Source: Bacillota bacterium (GTDB lineage: Bacteria; Bacillota; Clostridia; Acetivibrionales; DSM-1351). Taken from it: a DNA stretch of 35,002 bases. Under the pieces are notes generated by a model. The model saw only the letters and a list, made by a program, of their open reading frames with translations. It did no database searches and was not told the origin of the DNA. Position 1 is the first letter of the stretch, and each line of letters begins with the position of its first letter. The stretch spans positions 1 to 35,002 of the forward strand of contig JAEWAX010000072.1 in NCBI GenBank assembly GCA_023391425.1, read 5' to 3'. This document shows, piece by piece, positions 9,301 through 17,130 of the stretch. The position numbers and the translations under genes are program-made.

Positions 9301-9565
9301 TATTATTTTCAAAAATTATGACCTTTTTATATTGCATCAATACTAGTTCATAAAGTGCAAGATACTCATCATAGGTAATTATCTTTCTTCCGATTTGAGA
9401 TAATTTTAAAAAGTAATTTAATTTATTTTCAATTACCTCATCTATATCAATTATAAGACTATTATTAATAAGTCTGATATCTATACCCTTTAATACTATA
9501 ATGGATCCTTGATTGTCTAAACGGCTATTAATGCTTTCATTTATGTATGCCTTCATATCTATCAT
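6350..9565 (-). CDS. RecQ-like DEAD/DEAH helicase with large novel flanks
   Basis: A 1071-residue protein. The helicase core sits in the middle: Walker A TAPTGAGKSAIFQIPA (about 315-330), VISPLIGLMKDQV (motif Ia, strongly RecQ-like), VVDEAHIVTTWGKQFRPDY (421-437), TFTATA, and AFGMGIDIDDIEIVAHFSP with YVQEIGRAARR (motifs V-VI). Around 300 residues before it and 350 after it match nothing I recognise; there is no RQC zinc site or HRDC domain visible. The ATG at 9565 overlaps the stop of the sigma-factor gene (TAATG), and the ribosome binding site AGAGGTGAG lies inside that gene, so the two are translationally coupled. The neighbourhood suggests a defence role, which is inference. Confidence 0.85.
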   Translation of the reverse strand: MIDMKAYINESINSRLDNQGSIIVLKGIDIRLINNSLIIDIDEVIENKLNYFLKLSQIGRKIITYDEYLALYELVLMQYKKVIIFENNMFINYYPLNAKLSNEKLVALVNHYDEEKDGDQYEIGNIVDLTNIFGNIKFINGSYYVTYNNILADEKEEVIQIFEKENSEIDKEEISLSSHCYEVVDEEDYILMLDKLLHEDIKFIYILEKNTSLGKMLIEDKIKVLKSYFLDSVDIKVGIIEEKREETLIKQEFLDILKKHWGYNNFRMIKVYNTNGLIGNEKIVEEISQSQIISNIIEETEKSIYRKDYRDIFVTAPTGAGKSAIFQIPAIYLAEKYELFTIVISPLIGLMKDQVANLEIHNCNFARTINSDISPIQKQEIINDIADKKCHILYMSPESLLSKSDLEQIIGERTLGLLVVDEAHIVTTWGKQFRPDYWYLGDHLNKIKKSQLKNKNMGFVIATFTATAIYGGIENMYEETIQSLKMVDPIAYLGYVKRTDININIEKAELITDKTEYELNKFDQLIEKIDEAMMCNKKMLIYFPTVALINRFWDYCIFKNMGNYVSKYHGQLTGYEKEESYKKFLNKETPIMLATKAFGMGIDIDDIEIVAHFSPTGNVCDYVQEIGRAARRPSLNGEAYYKFMKNDFKHINRLHGLSIIKEYQLVEVIRKVYQLHQDNIKNNKENRITKKRNGMLVDAESFAHIFENPFFNEDDGINKVKTAMLLIQKDFERRFSFSPFHVRPIPLFEIGFFQIDPITQKGLKAIYGSVLQEVDKTMHICSVNLKKIWELNFNSKYSFPKFKYLLYSKNTELTFDFKNIIKPALSVNINFQSNYLQKYETYLNAIKTIVKQSLRQEKFYDVDGDNGLVNELMNLVPINIYKAKSIIETIISAMSVYQRDYSKNIHGKVFVAKALKSGEVKYKFLTGITGFFRWIESGFNYILNSLLEGTLYLIDETGNKGFRESLLILGILETLDLLVFKALGGKNSQIYIYVNQTKTMKEIIDKPWRYKNRLLELVSERHEVSVEMLTYIFEGNFNNDEIWNLIEDYFLGRIPNAVIKNYEKKTGKKLE

Positions 9566-10584
9566 TAACTCTCACCTCTATAAAATTCTCTTAGCTTATT
9601 TGATCTAGATGGATGTCTTAATTTTCTAAGTGCTTTTACTTCTATCTGCCTTATTCGTTCTCGTGTAACATTATACTCCTTACCCACTTGCTCTAAGGTT
9701 TTTACTATACCGTCATCTAAACCGAATCTTTGCTCTAGTATATTTTTTTCTTTGGCTGTTAGAGTATTTAAGACTAAGTTTATAGTTTCCCTAAGTATGG
9801 AAAGCTCAACCTGTTCTTCAACACTAGGATTAATATCATCAACTTTAAAATCCCCCAATTCACTCTCTTCATCCTCTCCTATATATGAATTAAGCGAAGC
9901 AAGTGACATTATATTTTGTGTTATTAATAGGATTTCTTCGAACCTCTCCCTATCCATTCCATTCTCATATACCAATTCAAATATCTGTTCTTTTGTATAG
10001 TCTGGATTTTTCGAAAATAATCTCATTAAGCTATTTACTTGTTCAAAATAATGAACTGGTAGTCTTATGGTAAATCCGAAATCGGCTATGCTTCTTAGTA
10101 TTTGTTGATCTATCCACCATATAGCATAAGTTGTAAACTTAGCCTCTTTTTTTATATCGAATCTTTCAGCAGCTTTAATTAGTCCTATGCTACCATACTG
10201 GACTAGGTCTTCTTGATCCAACTTATGCTTAAACTTTGTGCCGTATTTTAATACTCTACTCCATACAAGTCTTATATTTTTACTCACAAGTATGCCAAGA
10301 GCTAAATTGTATCCTTGTTGATAAATAACACATAGTTGCTCATTTGAAAGTTTATCTATTCTATATGTATCTGAAAATGTATTTACTGGTATTTTTATAT
10401 TTGGAATTTCAATTCTAACACAATCATAATCTATATCAATATTTTCGTTTATTAAAATGTTTATGATTTCATACTGTTGTGACACCGACAACTTGGAAAA
10501 TAATTTATCAAAGTCATCTTCGCCTAGCATACCTTTACTATTCAAATATGGTTTTATTTTATCTAAAATGTATTCTTTATTCAT
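9565..10584 (-). CDS. RpoD-like sigma-70 family factor coupled to a helicase
   Basis: A 339-residue sigma factor. The first 60 residues (KIKPYLNSKGMLGEDDFDKL and on) look like a sigma region 1.1-type fold. Region 2 is clear: QEDLVQYGSIGLIKAAERFD then FTTYAIWWIDQQILRSIADF and IRLPVH. Region 4 ends VTRERIRQIEVKALRKLRHP, nearly the housekeeping RpoD helix that contacts the -35 box. Region 2.4 differs more from RpoD (WIDQQILR instead of WIRQAITR), so the -10 preference may differ while the -35 preference is kept; this is inference. Start ATG 10584 follows AAAGG. It is shorter than primary sigma factors and sits in an accessory region, so it is an extra sigma factor, not the housekeeping one. Confidence 0.85.
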   Translation of the reverse strand: MNKEYILDKIKPYLNSKGMLGEDDFDKLFSKLSVSQQYEIINILINENIDIDYDCVRIEIPNIKIPVNTFSDTYRIDKLSNEQLCVIYQQGYNLALGILVSKNIRLVWSRVLKYGTKFKHKLDQEDLVQYGSIGLIKAAERFDIKKEAKFTTYAIWWIDQQILRSIADFGFTIRLPVHYFEQVNSLMRLFSKNPDYTKEQIFELVYENGMDRERFEEILLITQNIMSLASLNSYIGEDEESELGDFKVDDINPSVEEQVELSILRETINLVLNTLTAKEKNILEQRFGLDDGIVKTLEQVGKEYNVTRERIRQIEVKALRKLRHPSRSNKLREFYRGES

Positions 10585-10910
10585 AACTTAACCTTTCAAG
10601 AGTATAATAATATAACCATATAATGTTATCACACTTGTTAATAAACATATTTACTATTAAAGCTACATACATTATACCATATATAACCAATATTTTTATA
10701 AAAATACAGACTTTTTAGGATATTTAGTTTTTACAGTAGTATTTTGTATGGAAACTGCAAAGATATCATTTTTTCAGACTTCATGGTAAATGGCTCGAAG
10801 ATGCTGGAGAATTGGTGATAAGATAGAGAGGTTATGAAGGATAAAAAAATGCACCTTCATTGTCTATTATTTCAAAGTTTTAGCGGTTTTCCATTTATAG
10901 CTTACCGATA
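10585..10910. other. Intergenic, 326 bp, upstream of the sigma-helicase operon
   Basis: No open frame or RNA is recognisable. The 100 bp next to the sigma gene are very AT-rich and contain several TATAAT-like hexamers on the minus strand (around 10603-10625), but no convincing -35 partner, so I do not place a promoter. The part around 10740-10860 has a higher G content and carries no recognisable product on either strand; it may be decayed sequence. Confidence 0.4.
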
Positions 10911-11823
10911 TTATTCAAATTTCATATAGACATTATCAACTAAAAATTTTTTCAATTCAGGATTTACTTTTTTTATATTTTTATTAATGAACTCTTGTAT
11001 AAATGGAGCAATGTTATATTAGCTACCATCTTCTGGTTCTATCCCGACAGTTAAGGCATCAACGTAATCAGATGAGCATATAAATGGAGATTTTATTAGG
11101 ATTAATATAATCATAAATATAACCGTAATATAATCCAACTTAAATAAAACATCTTTTGTAAAACTATCAACACCCTTTTTGTCAAAATTTCTGTAATTTA
11201 ATAATGTATAATACATGCCATTATTGTGTACATAATTATTTAAATTTGCTCCAATTGCATCCCAAGTATTTCTCAGATTATGTTTTTTGTTAACTTCAGC
11301 TACGATTTTATTAGTTGCTAAGTATTTGAGTATTGTAGAGATATGTAAATCATTTAGTTTATTTTCCATCCATTTAAAAGAATTTTCTTCATGCTCTGAA
11401 GTTTTTTCATTGATGATTGAATAGTGGTTTTGAAACTTCTATGAAATATAGAAATAAAAACATATCATCTCTATATTTCCTTATAAGTGTATTGGCATCA
11501 CTTATATTACCATACTGGCAGCACATTCTTATACTGCATAACGTTTTAACTACCGAATCAATTAATTCGGTCTGTAACATGAATTTCTTTCCTTTAATGA
11601 CGGATAAAATAATATGTCCATTCCATGAGATTAAATTAGATAATGACCAGATGAAATCAATCAATTCATTAAGGGATATCTCAAATTTTTTGAAGCTTTC
11701 ATCTTCTGTTATTACATTCCGTCTATTTAACAATTCCTCTTCAAAAAACATTTTAGCCTTCTCACTATCAAAACCCTTATATACCAACCATTTCAGCCTA
11801 TATAACATCCATACCATCTTCAT
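10911..11823 (-). pseudogene. Broken gene of unknown function (frameshift plus nonsense)
   Basis: Three pieces read as one ancestral protein of about 300 residues. Piece one starts at ATG 11823 (AAGG site) and holds LIRKYRDDMFLFLYFIEV before stopping at 11407. After a one-base frame change the frame continues INEKTSEHEENSFKWMENKL through NNYVHNNGMYY and LDYITVIFMIILILIKSPF to GIEPEDGS, where TAA (11019-11021) interrupts. The same frame continues YNIAPFIQEFINKNI to a final stop at 10911. The residue at the TAA is probably Gln (CAA to TAA). I recall similar uncharacterised proteins with an S-x-DY-x-D...APFIQEFI ending but no function. It begins 25 nt after the endonuclease gene, so it was probably its operon partner. 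Confidence 0.75.
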
Positions 11824-11848
11824 GTACCTTAAGAATTATAACCAAATA

Positions 11849-12787
11849 TCAATATTTAATTTTATCATTTAAATCCATCGGGTTAACATAAATTCTGCCC
11901 ATAGTTTGAGCAGCTTTAATTTTTTTATCTAACATTTCAAGGAATGTATACATTCCTTCAGTTATTAAAACAATATCTCCACCGTCAATTAATATTGTTC
12001 GTTGAGCTTTTCCTTGTTGAAGAGCTTTAACTGAATCATCAGAATAACCATTTACCGAGATAAAAATTCCTCTACCATACATTTTTCCTTCCACTTTATG
12101 AGCAAACTGATACAAGTCACTTGACGCACTCAATTTGTCATTCCATTTAGCTTCAACTATATAATGCTCTCCTTCAAATTTAATTGAACCATCTATCTGC
12201 TCTCCCAAAATTTTAAATGGTTCAGTAACTTCTAACTTTTCGAATAAAAATAATTTTCTTAAAAATGACTCAAATAAATATCCTCTTTGTTGCAAATTAA
12301 TCTGTTTATTATTAGTATCTTTACCCTGAAAAAGTAAAATAAATTCATTTTTTAATTCGGATAATATTGTATTTATATCATTAGATTTTGGCTCTAAATT
12401 TTCTATCTTAGTCCTTTGTCGCTTTATTTTATTATCTCTAACTTCTTGCAATTTCTTTAGATGAGCGATATTATTTAATGCTTTTTGTTTATCAAGTTTT
12501 TTTATTTCGTCAAAAAAATATGGGTTAAAATAATCCCACTCTGTCAAAGATTTAAGCATTGCTCTTAATTGTCCTATACCTTTGTCATTTTTAGCATTAA
12601 GATTATTAAGTATAGTTTCAATAATTCTATTTCTTGACATATCATCACACTGATTTTGTGGAATCATTTCTCTGCTTGTACATCCATTGTTTTCAAAGAA
12701 ATCAATAATATCTTTTTTAGCCCAAAAAATTGAAAGTATACATTCTTTCATACAATCTAGTATATCCTTTGGAAAAGTATTTTGCAT
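11849..12787 (-). CDS. Mrr-like PD-(D/E)XK restriction endonuclease
   Basis: A 312-residue protein (from the ATG at 12787). The C-terminal half has the restriction-endonuclease fold: GYLFESFLRKLF with a conserved Glu, then GEQIDGSIKF (Asp), HYIVEAKW (the E-x-K pair), and GRGIFISVNGYSDDSV, the usual Mrr strand-helix. The N-terminal 100 residues are helical and unrecognised, followed by a Lys-rich coiled-coil-like stretch (KKLQEVRDNKIKRQRTKI). An in-frame ATG exists at 12808, but AGAGGTGAT is correctly spaced only for 12787. It probably cleaves (modified) foreign DNA; target unknown. An extended -10 promoter lies just upstream, and a broken gene follows it. Confidence 0.75.
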   Translation of the reverse strand: MQNTFPKDILDCMKECILSIFWAKKDIIDFFENNGCTSREMIPQNQCDDMSRNRIIETILNNLNAKNDKGIGQLRAMLKSLTEWDYFNPYFFDEIKKLDKQKALNNIAHLKKLQEVRDNKIKRQRTKIENLEPKSNDINTILSELKNEFILLFQGKDTNNKQINLQQRGYLFESFLRKLFLFEKLEVTEPFKILGEQIDGSIKFEGEHYIVEAKWNDKLSASSDLYQFAHKVEGKMYGRGIFISVNGYSDDSVKALQQGKAQRTILIDGGDIVLITEGMYTFLEMLDKKIKAAQTMGRIYVNPMDLNDKIKY

Positions 12788-12813
12788 ATGTAGATAATCA
12801 CCTCTCATATGAC

Positions 12814-12822
12814 ATTATACCA
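12814..12822 (-). promoter_or_regulatory. Extended -10 promoter of the endonuclease gene
   Basis: The minus strand reads TGGTATAAT (12822-12814), a perfect extended -10 box, about 27 nt upstream of the preferred start codon. A recognisable -35 is not obvious in the A/T-rich stretch upstream. Transcription from here would begin near 12807, at or just inside the alternative upstream ATG (12808), which supports using the start at 12787. Confidence 0.5.
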
Positions 12823-12969
12823 GTTTTTTTATATTATTTAAGTATTTCCCACCATTTTTTGATAGCAACATTGTACACAAAAATATTTTTTGAATTTTAT
12901 CAGTACATTTGTTTAAGTTAAAGGTTAGATCTAGATCATCTGAAAAAGTTAGCTATAAGGATTGCTAAA

Positions 12970-13009
12970 GATAATAAATAAGCACCTGCCTTTAAAAATC
13001 AGCAGATGC
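12970..13009 (-). terminator. Rho-independent terminator after the small Cys-containing ORF
   Basis: On the minus strand GCATCTGC (13009-13002) and GCAGGTGC (12989-12982) form an 8-bp stem with one G-T pair and a 12-nt loop, followed by TTATTTATTATC. It lies 27 nt after the stop of the broken small ORF at 13036. Confidence 0.6.
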
Positions 13010-13035
13010 CCTTTAAGATACGTGGATGTTCAATT

Positions 13036-13200
13036 TTAGCCCTGTTTGCATCCATTTTTAGCACAAGTAACTTTACTTGAATCTGAAACCTTTTCCAAAT
13101 TTTCTGGATTTTCGGTAGTATCAAATCCACATTTAGTAGTTTTTCCATCAGCTTTAAGTACATGAACTTCATTTTCCTCGATTTGTTAAATTTTACTCAT
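13036..13200 (-). pseudogene. Small Cys-containing protein, interrupted by a stop at codon 5
   Basis: A minus-strand frame begins at ATG 13200 behind AAAGGGG and reads MSKI, TAA, then QIEENEVHVLKADGKTTKCG, FDTTENPENLEK and VTCAKNGCKQG before its stop. With the TAA read through it would be a 54-residue acidic protein with three cysteines (TKCG and TCAKNGC). The coding character continues cleanly after the TAA, and a terminator follows it, so a nonsense change such as TAC/TAT to TAA is the simplest reading. I do not recognise the family. An alternative is a non-ATG start downstream, but no ribosome binding site supports it. Confidence 0.5.
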
Positions 13201-13504
13201 TTCTTTACATTCCCCTTTGTTTTTTCGATGAAATTGTAATAATTATATTCTACAGAATAATCCATATTCCTTTTTATTACAATAGATAAATTATTTCTAC
13301 CTTCTACTATTCTATAATGAATACACTTCAAACTCTCAAAACCAGCCATATCAACTTTACACCCGATATAGCTCTAATACCATCTCAACATACCCCATAC
13401 CCAGAACCATTTTACTACCACAAACAACAATTTCTTTATGATATCTATAATGGGTTTTCATTTCTATATGTTTTACAAATCTTTTTTTACTTTGGTTTTT
13501 ATTC
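13201..13504. other. Intergenic, 304 bp, no gene seen
   Basis: Between the broken small ORF and the splB stop. A plus-strand open frame crosses it, but it is rich in F, Y and P, lacks a ribosome binding site and overlaps the splB 3' end, so I treat it as chance. AT-rich sequence near 13245-13265 could hold a promoter for the small ORF (a TATAAT hexamer on the minus strand near 13243-13250), with no clear -35. Confidence 0.4.
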
Positions 13505-14527
13505 CTATATAACATACAACACCTTTTTCTTTTCAAATAGCTCTTCTATCTCCTTTGAGAAAAATTCTTTTATTTCGCTTATACTTTCTTTTTGGTATAC
13601 ATATTTACCATATCCAAATTGTCCATACTTAAAACTGCGTTCTTCATCGTTCATGGGCAGCTCACTTTCAGGAAATACTTGAAGTATTCTATTCTTAGCT
13701 ATTGTTGTATATCTATGAGATATAATTTCGAAAGTTACTGGATGCTCCAAATCATTTGGAAGCTTACTACTTAATTCTAGCAATAAGTCATGATAATCTT
13801 CTTTCCAATTTGGGTAAATAAAAACAGGAGCAGTTAAAAATCCTATAGGATAGCCTGCTTTCGCCACCTCCATGCTTGCTTCTATCCTCTTATCACGAGA
13901 AGCAGTGAAATGTTCATATTGATTTATTACAAAAGAAGTATTAATACTAAATCTTATTTCTGTGTGACCATTGTGTTTTATGTTAAGCAAGTTCTCTATA
14001 TCATTGTACTTTGTTACAAATCTAAATCTAGCATTTTCAGATTTTCCGAAAAATTCGATAGCCTTCTGCAAGGAATGTGTATATGGTTCTACTGGTATAG
14101 GGTCCGATGTAGCTGCCCCTTCAAATATAGTTATCTCTGGCAACCTTTCATTAATGTATTTCTGAGCTTGATTAAGAATTTCATCTAGATTAGCATGTAT
14201 TTTTATGAAAGGCTTATCTCCTAACATAGTATTTAAGTAGCAGTACTCACATTGCCCCATACACCCTGATACTAATGGAAGTTGATAATGTGCTGAAGGT
14301 TTACAGGATTGAAACTTTAAGCTCTTCTTAGTTCCGACTACTAAAGTCTTCTTACCTTCTCTATATTGAGTGAATAAATCATCACCTGGAATGTGTTGTT
14401 TCAGTTTATTAGAAGCTAAATTTATAATCTCAATATTACTCTTGTCTTTAAACTGATTAAAAATATCCTTACCCATTTCATAATCTAATGAATCTTTTTC
14501 AAATATAATCCTTTTAGGTATAAACAT
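13505..14527 (-). CDS. splB: Spore photoproduct lyase
   Basis: A radical-SAM DNA repair enzyme that reverts the spore photoproduct (methylene-bridged thymine dimer) during germination. The 340-residue protein has the iron-sulfur motif C89-x3-C93-x2-C96 in SGCMGQCEYCYLNTM and the two Tyr after the motif. It also has the family segments RFRFVTKYNDIENLL, EIRFSINTSFVINQYEHFTA and FEIISHRYTTIAK. At the position of the Bacillus H-atom donor Cys141 (EGACTSD) this protein has EGAATSD, i.e. Ala139. The only other Cys is C75 (FQSCKPSAHYQ). ATG 14527 follows AGGAGA. It is transcribed alone; no sigma-G promoter could be assigned with confidence. It shows the organism forms endospores. Confidence 0.93.
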   Translation of the reverse strand: MFIPKRIIFEKDSLDYEMGKDIFNQFKDKSNIEIINLASNKLKQHIPGDDLFTQYREGKKTLVVGTKKSLKFQSCKPSAHYQLPLVSGCMGQCEYCYLNTMLGDKPFIKIHANLDEILNQAQKYINERLPEITIFEGAATSDPIPVEPYTHSLQKAIEFFGKSENARFRFVTKYNDIENLLNIKHNGHTEIRFSINTSFVINQYEHFTASRDKRIEASMEVAKAGYPIGFLTAPVFIYPNWKEDYHDLLLELSSKLPNDLEHPVTFEIISHRYTTIAKNRILQVFPESELPMNDEERSFKYGQFGYGKYVYQKESISEIKEFFSKEIEELFEKKKVLYVI

Positions 14528-14582
14528 ATAATCTCCTATGGTATTTTTTCATAAAAAAAATACGTCCTCACTATCAACTAGA

Positions 14583-14626
14583 CTTGGCCTATTTTACACA
14601 TTCTTTTGTGTTTAGGATAAGCCTTT
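14583..14626. other. Imperfect hairpin between splB and the two-component genes
   Basis: An inverted repeat pairs GGCCTATTTTACACA-type sequence with TGTGTTTAGGATAAGCC (several mismatches). It has no T-run directly after it on either strand, so it is at best a weak terminator of the response-regulator operon. It sits in the upstream region of splB. Confidence 0.3.
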
Positions 14627-14666
14627 AAACGTAATTTTATTCTTATAAATAATCATCATAATCAAC

Positions 14667-15251
14667 CTATGCAAATAACTTATAAAATTTATAGAATCGC
14701 TCTGCGTTCTCTTTGCTTCCAAGACCTTCATAAGCCTTACTGATTAATAAGTAGAATTCAGGATTATTAAGTTCTGACGACAGAGCCTTTTTTGCAAGTT
14801 CCAAGGCTTTATCATAGTCGTGTTTATCAAGTGATGATTGTGCACCAGTAAATAGTTCTTCAGTACTTAGCTTTTCACTTTCTCTATAAATAGGGTTATT
14901 CTCCATTTCCTTTAATATGGTTCTTATTTTATCAGCTGAAAAAGGTTTTTGAACATATGCAACGGCCCCCAGATTTGTACAGTCTACAGCATTTTTAACC
15001 GTTGCATACGCTGTAATGATTATTACTGGCGTTGTTATTCCTTGTTCTCTGATTCTTTTTAGAACTTCTGTCCCTCGTATTTCAGGAAGTTTTATATCTA
15101 AAAATGCCAGATCAAAGGTGTATGACTTGAACATTTCCAAAGCTTGTTTTCCATCACTCGCAGTCATTACCTCATAGCCTTCTAGTTCAAGACATTTGGT
15201 TAAAATCATTCTTATATTCTTTGTATCATCTACAACTAAGACCTTCTTCAT
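14667..15251 (-). CDS. Response regulator with TPR-like C-terminus, no DNA-binding domain
   Basis: Residues 1-120 are a CheY-type receiver: acidic pair D8/D9 (VLVVDDTKNIR), phospho-acceptor D52 (FLDIKLPEIRG), the conserved T (VIIITAYA) and K in VQKPF. Residues 130-194 (ELFTGAQSSLDKHDYDKAL, then NNPEFYLLISKAYEGLGSKE) form two helical hairpins with the TPR pattern. There is no helix-turn-helix, so output is probably by protein-protein contact. ATG 15251 overlaps the kinase stop (ATGA-type), so the pair is translationally coupled and the kinase at 15248 is the likely partner. Confidence 0.85.
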   Translation of the reverse strand: MKKVLVVDDTKNIRMILTKCLELEGYEVMTASDGKQALEMFKSYTFDLAFLDIKLPEIRGTEVLKRIREQGITTPVIIITAYATVKNAVDCTNLGAVAYVQKPFSADKIRTILKEMENNPIYRESEKLSTEELFTGAQSSLDKHDYDKALELAKKALSSELNNPEFYLLISKAYEGLGSKENAERFYKFYKLFA

Positions 15252-17095
15252 AGCTTTTGTTCCTTTCCTGCTATATTTAGCGTAAAAGTAAAACTGCTTC
15301 CGAGGTCAAGCTCACTTTCACACCAAATTTCACCATGATGTGCTTCCATTATTTCTCTTACAACTGCCAGTCCTAGGCCTGTACCTCTGAATTCCATATC
15401 ACCGTCATTTACTTGAACAAATTTTTCAAAGATTTTTTCAAGATACTCTTTCGGAATACCCGTTCCTGTATCTCTTACCGTAACATATATCATATCCCCT
15501 TTCTCTTGAGCACTAACACTTATTCTATCACCAGGATTAGTATACTTTAGTGCGTTCGATATTAAGTTATTTAAAACCCATGTGATTTTCTCAAAGTCTG
15601 CAAACACCTGTGAAATTTCTTCTTCACAATCAAAACAGAGTATTTTATCCTGTTGCTCTGCAAGTTGGTAAAACGGCCTTATCGCACATTCTATGATATC
15701 TTCAATAGCATAATCCTGAAACTTAAACACAGCTTTGCCTGACTCAATTCTCATTAATTCCAACAAGTCATCAACAAGTTTTGTAAGCCTGCCTCCATCC
15801 TCTCGAATAGCTTGCATAAACTGCCTTTGGTCATCGTTCAACGGGCCCATTCTCTCATCTATCAATACATCTGCTCCCATCAAAATAGAGGTTAATGGAG
15901 TTTTGAATTCATGGGATATTGTAGCAATAAAGTCGGTACGTATTTTTTCTAATTCCTTTAGCTGCGTAACATTCTGAAAAATAACTATCATGCCTGAAAG
16001 ATTAGCATTGTTGTCTTTTACTGTCGTTACTATTATATTGAAATAATAATCCACGTGGTTTGTCTTGATAAAAAATATTTTTTGATGTGTTTCATCTTTG
16101 GATTTAAATGTGCCTGAAATGAAGTCAAAAATCTCACCATCTCTTATGCCTTCTAGAAAGTGTTTATTCGTTAATACTTCTTCACTGACATTAAAAATAT
16201 TTTCAAAGGCATCATTTAAAAGAATTATCCTATAATCAGTATCAAGTACAACTAGTGGATTTGAAATACTTTTCACAATTGCCAGTGATCTATTTTTCTC
16301 TACAAGTAATTTACCTGCTGTACTTTGTTCATACTGTTGCAGACGTTTGGTCATATTATTAAATTCCACAGACAGCTCACCAATTTCATCTTTTGTATTT
16401 ATATTTGCCTGTTGGTTTAAATCTCCAGCTTTAATTGACTTCATATTTTGTGTGAGTAAGGTAATAGGCATTAAAAAACGATTAGTAAAGAATCTAGATA
16501 CCGCAAATCCTCCGATAATAGCAAATATAGAAATACTTAAAACCAGATACATTGAATTTCTTGCATTCTCTGTGGCTATATCTTTGCTTCTAAACATAGA
16601 CTTTTCGTTTAGTAGACTTAATTTTTTAAGTTCATTTTTAATATCAATAAAATCTGGCATTAATCTTGTATTATAAAATTCATTTGCTTTATTAATTCCT
16701 TGCTGACTACGTATTTCCTGCAAGTCTAGAAATAATTCAACATAGTTGGTATATGAAACTTTAATAGTTTCAACTATATCATTTTCTCCCTCTTCAGTCA
16801 CATTATTAGCATTAATGTTATACCATTTTAGAAACTCTTCATTGTTATCAGTAAAAAGCTTCTTTCCTTTCTGAGTATCAACGTTTATATAAATAAGTAC
16901 AGCACTATCTTGACGTTCAATAGCTTCCATCATTTTAGTCGCAGAGTTTATACTTTTATAGTTTGATATCATTAATCCATCAATTGATCTACTTAAATTA
17001 AAAAGGTTTAATGATGCAGTAGTTCCTACAATTGCAATAAGTACAAAAAGGCTCAAAAATAATACAGAAATCTTCCCTTTTAATGTCTTTAGCAT
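15248..17095 (-). CDS. Membrane sensor histidine kinase (HAMP-PAS-HisKA-HATPase)
   Basis: A 615-residue sensor kinase. A transmembrane helix (about 8-28) is followed by a roughly 150-residue extracellular helical sensor (MCP four-helix-bundle type), a second helix (182-200), and a HAMP linker (201-255). Then come a PAS domain (about 265-380, NPLVVLDTDYRIILLNDAF), HisKA with H395 (FIATISHEFKTPLTSIL), and HATPase with N (VLNNLISNALKYT), DTGTGIP and GTGLGLAVV. It autophosphorylates and should pass phosphate to the regulator at 14667. The start ATG 17095 follows AGGGGAT. The stimulus is unknown. Its 5' leader would contain the hairpin block 17131-17437 if that is transcribed leftwards; kimA is divergent. 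Confidence 0.9.
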   Translation of the reverse strand: MLKTLKGKISVLFLSLFVLIAIVGTTASLNLFNLSRSIDGLMISNYKSINSATKMMEAIERQDSAVLIYINVDTQKGKKLFTDNNEEFLKWYNINANNVTEEGENDIVETIKVSYTNYVELFLDLQEIRSQQGINKANEFYNTRLMPDFIDIKNELKKLSLLNEKSMFRSKDIATENARNSMYLVLSISIFAIIGGFAVSRFFTNRFLMPITLLTQNMKSIKAGDLNQQANINTKDEIGELSVEFNNMTKRLQQYEQSTAGKLLVEKNRSLAIVKSISNPLVVLDTDYRIILLNDAFENIFNVSEEVLTNKHFLEGIRDGEIFDFISGTFKSKDETHQKIFFIKTNHVDYYFNIIVTTVKDNNANLSGMIVIFQNVTQLKELEKIRTDFIATISHEFKTPLTSILMGADVLIDERMGPLNDDQRQFMQAIREDGGRLTKLVDDLLELMRIESGKAVFKFQDYAIEDIIECAIRPFYQLAEQQDKILCFDCEEEISQVFADFEKITWVLNNLISNALKYTNPGDRISVSAQEKGDMIYVTVRDTGTGIPKEYLEKIFEKFVQVNDGDMEFRGTGLGLAVVREIMEAHHGEIWCESELDLGSSFTFTLNIAGKEQKL

Positions 17096-17130
17096 TTATC
17101 TTAATCCCCTAGAACCGAGTAACTAATATG

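Noticed and set aside
11417..11872. Plus-strand open frame of 151 codons
   Set aside because: It is antisense to the broken gene 10911-11823, whose pieces match each other as one protein; the plus frame has no supporting features.
13317..13682. Plus-strand open frame of 121 codons
   Set aside because: It has no ribosome binding site, composition is biased to F, Y and P, and it overlaps the splB 3' end antisense.
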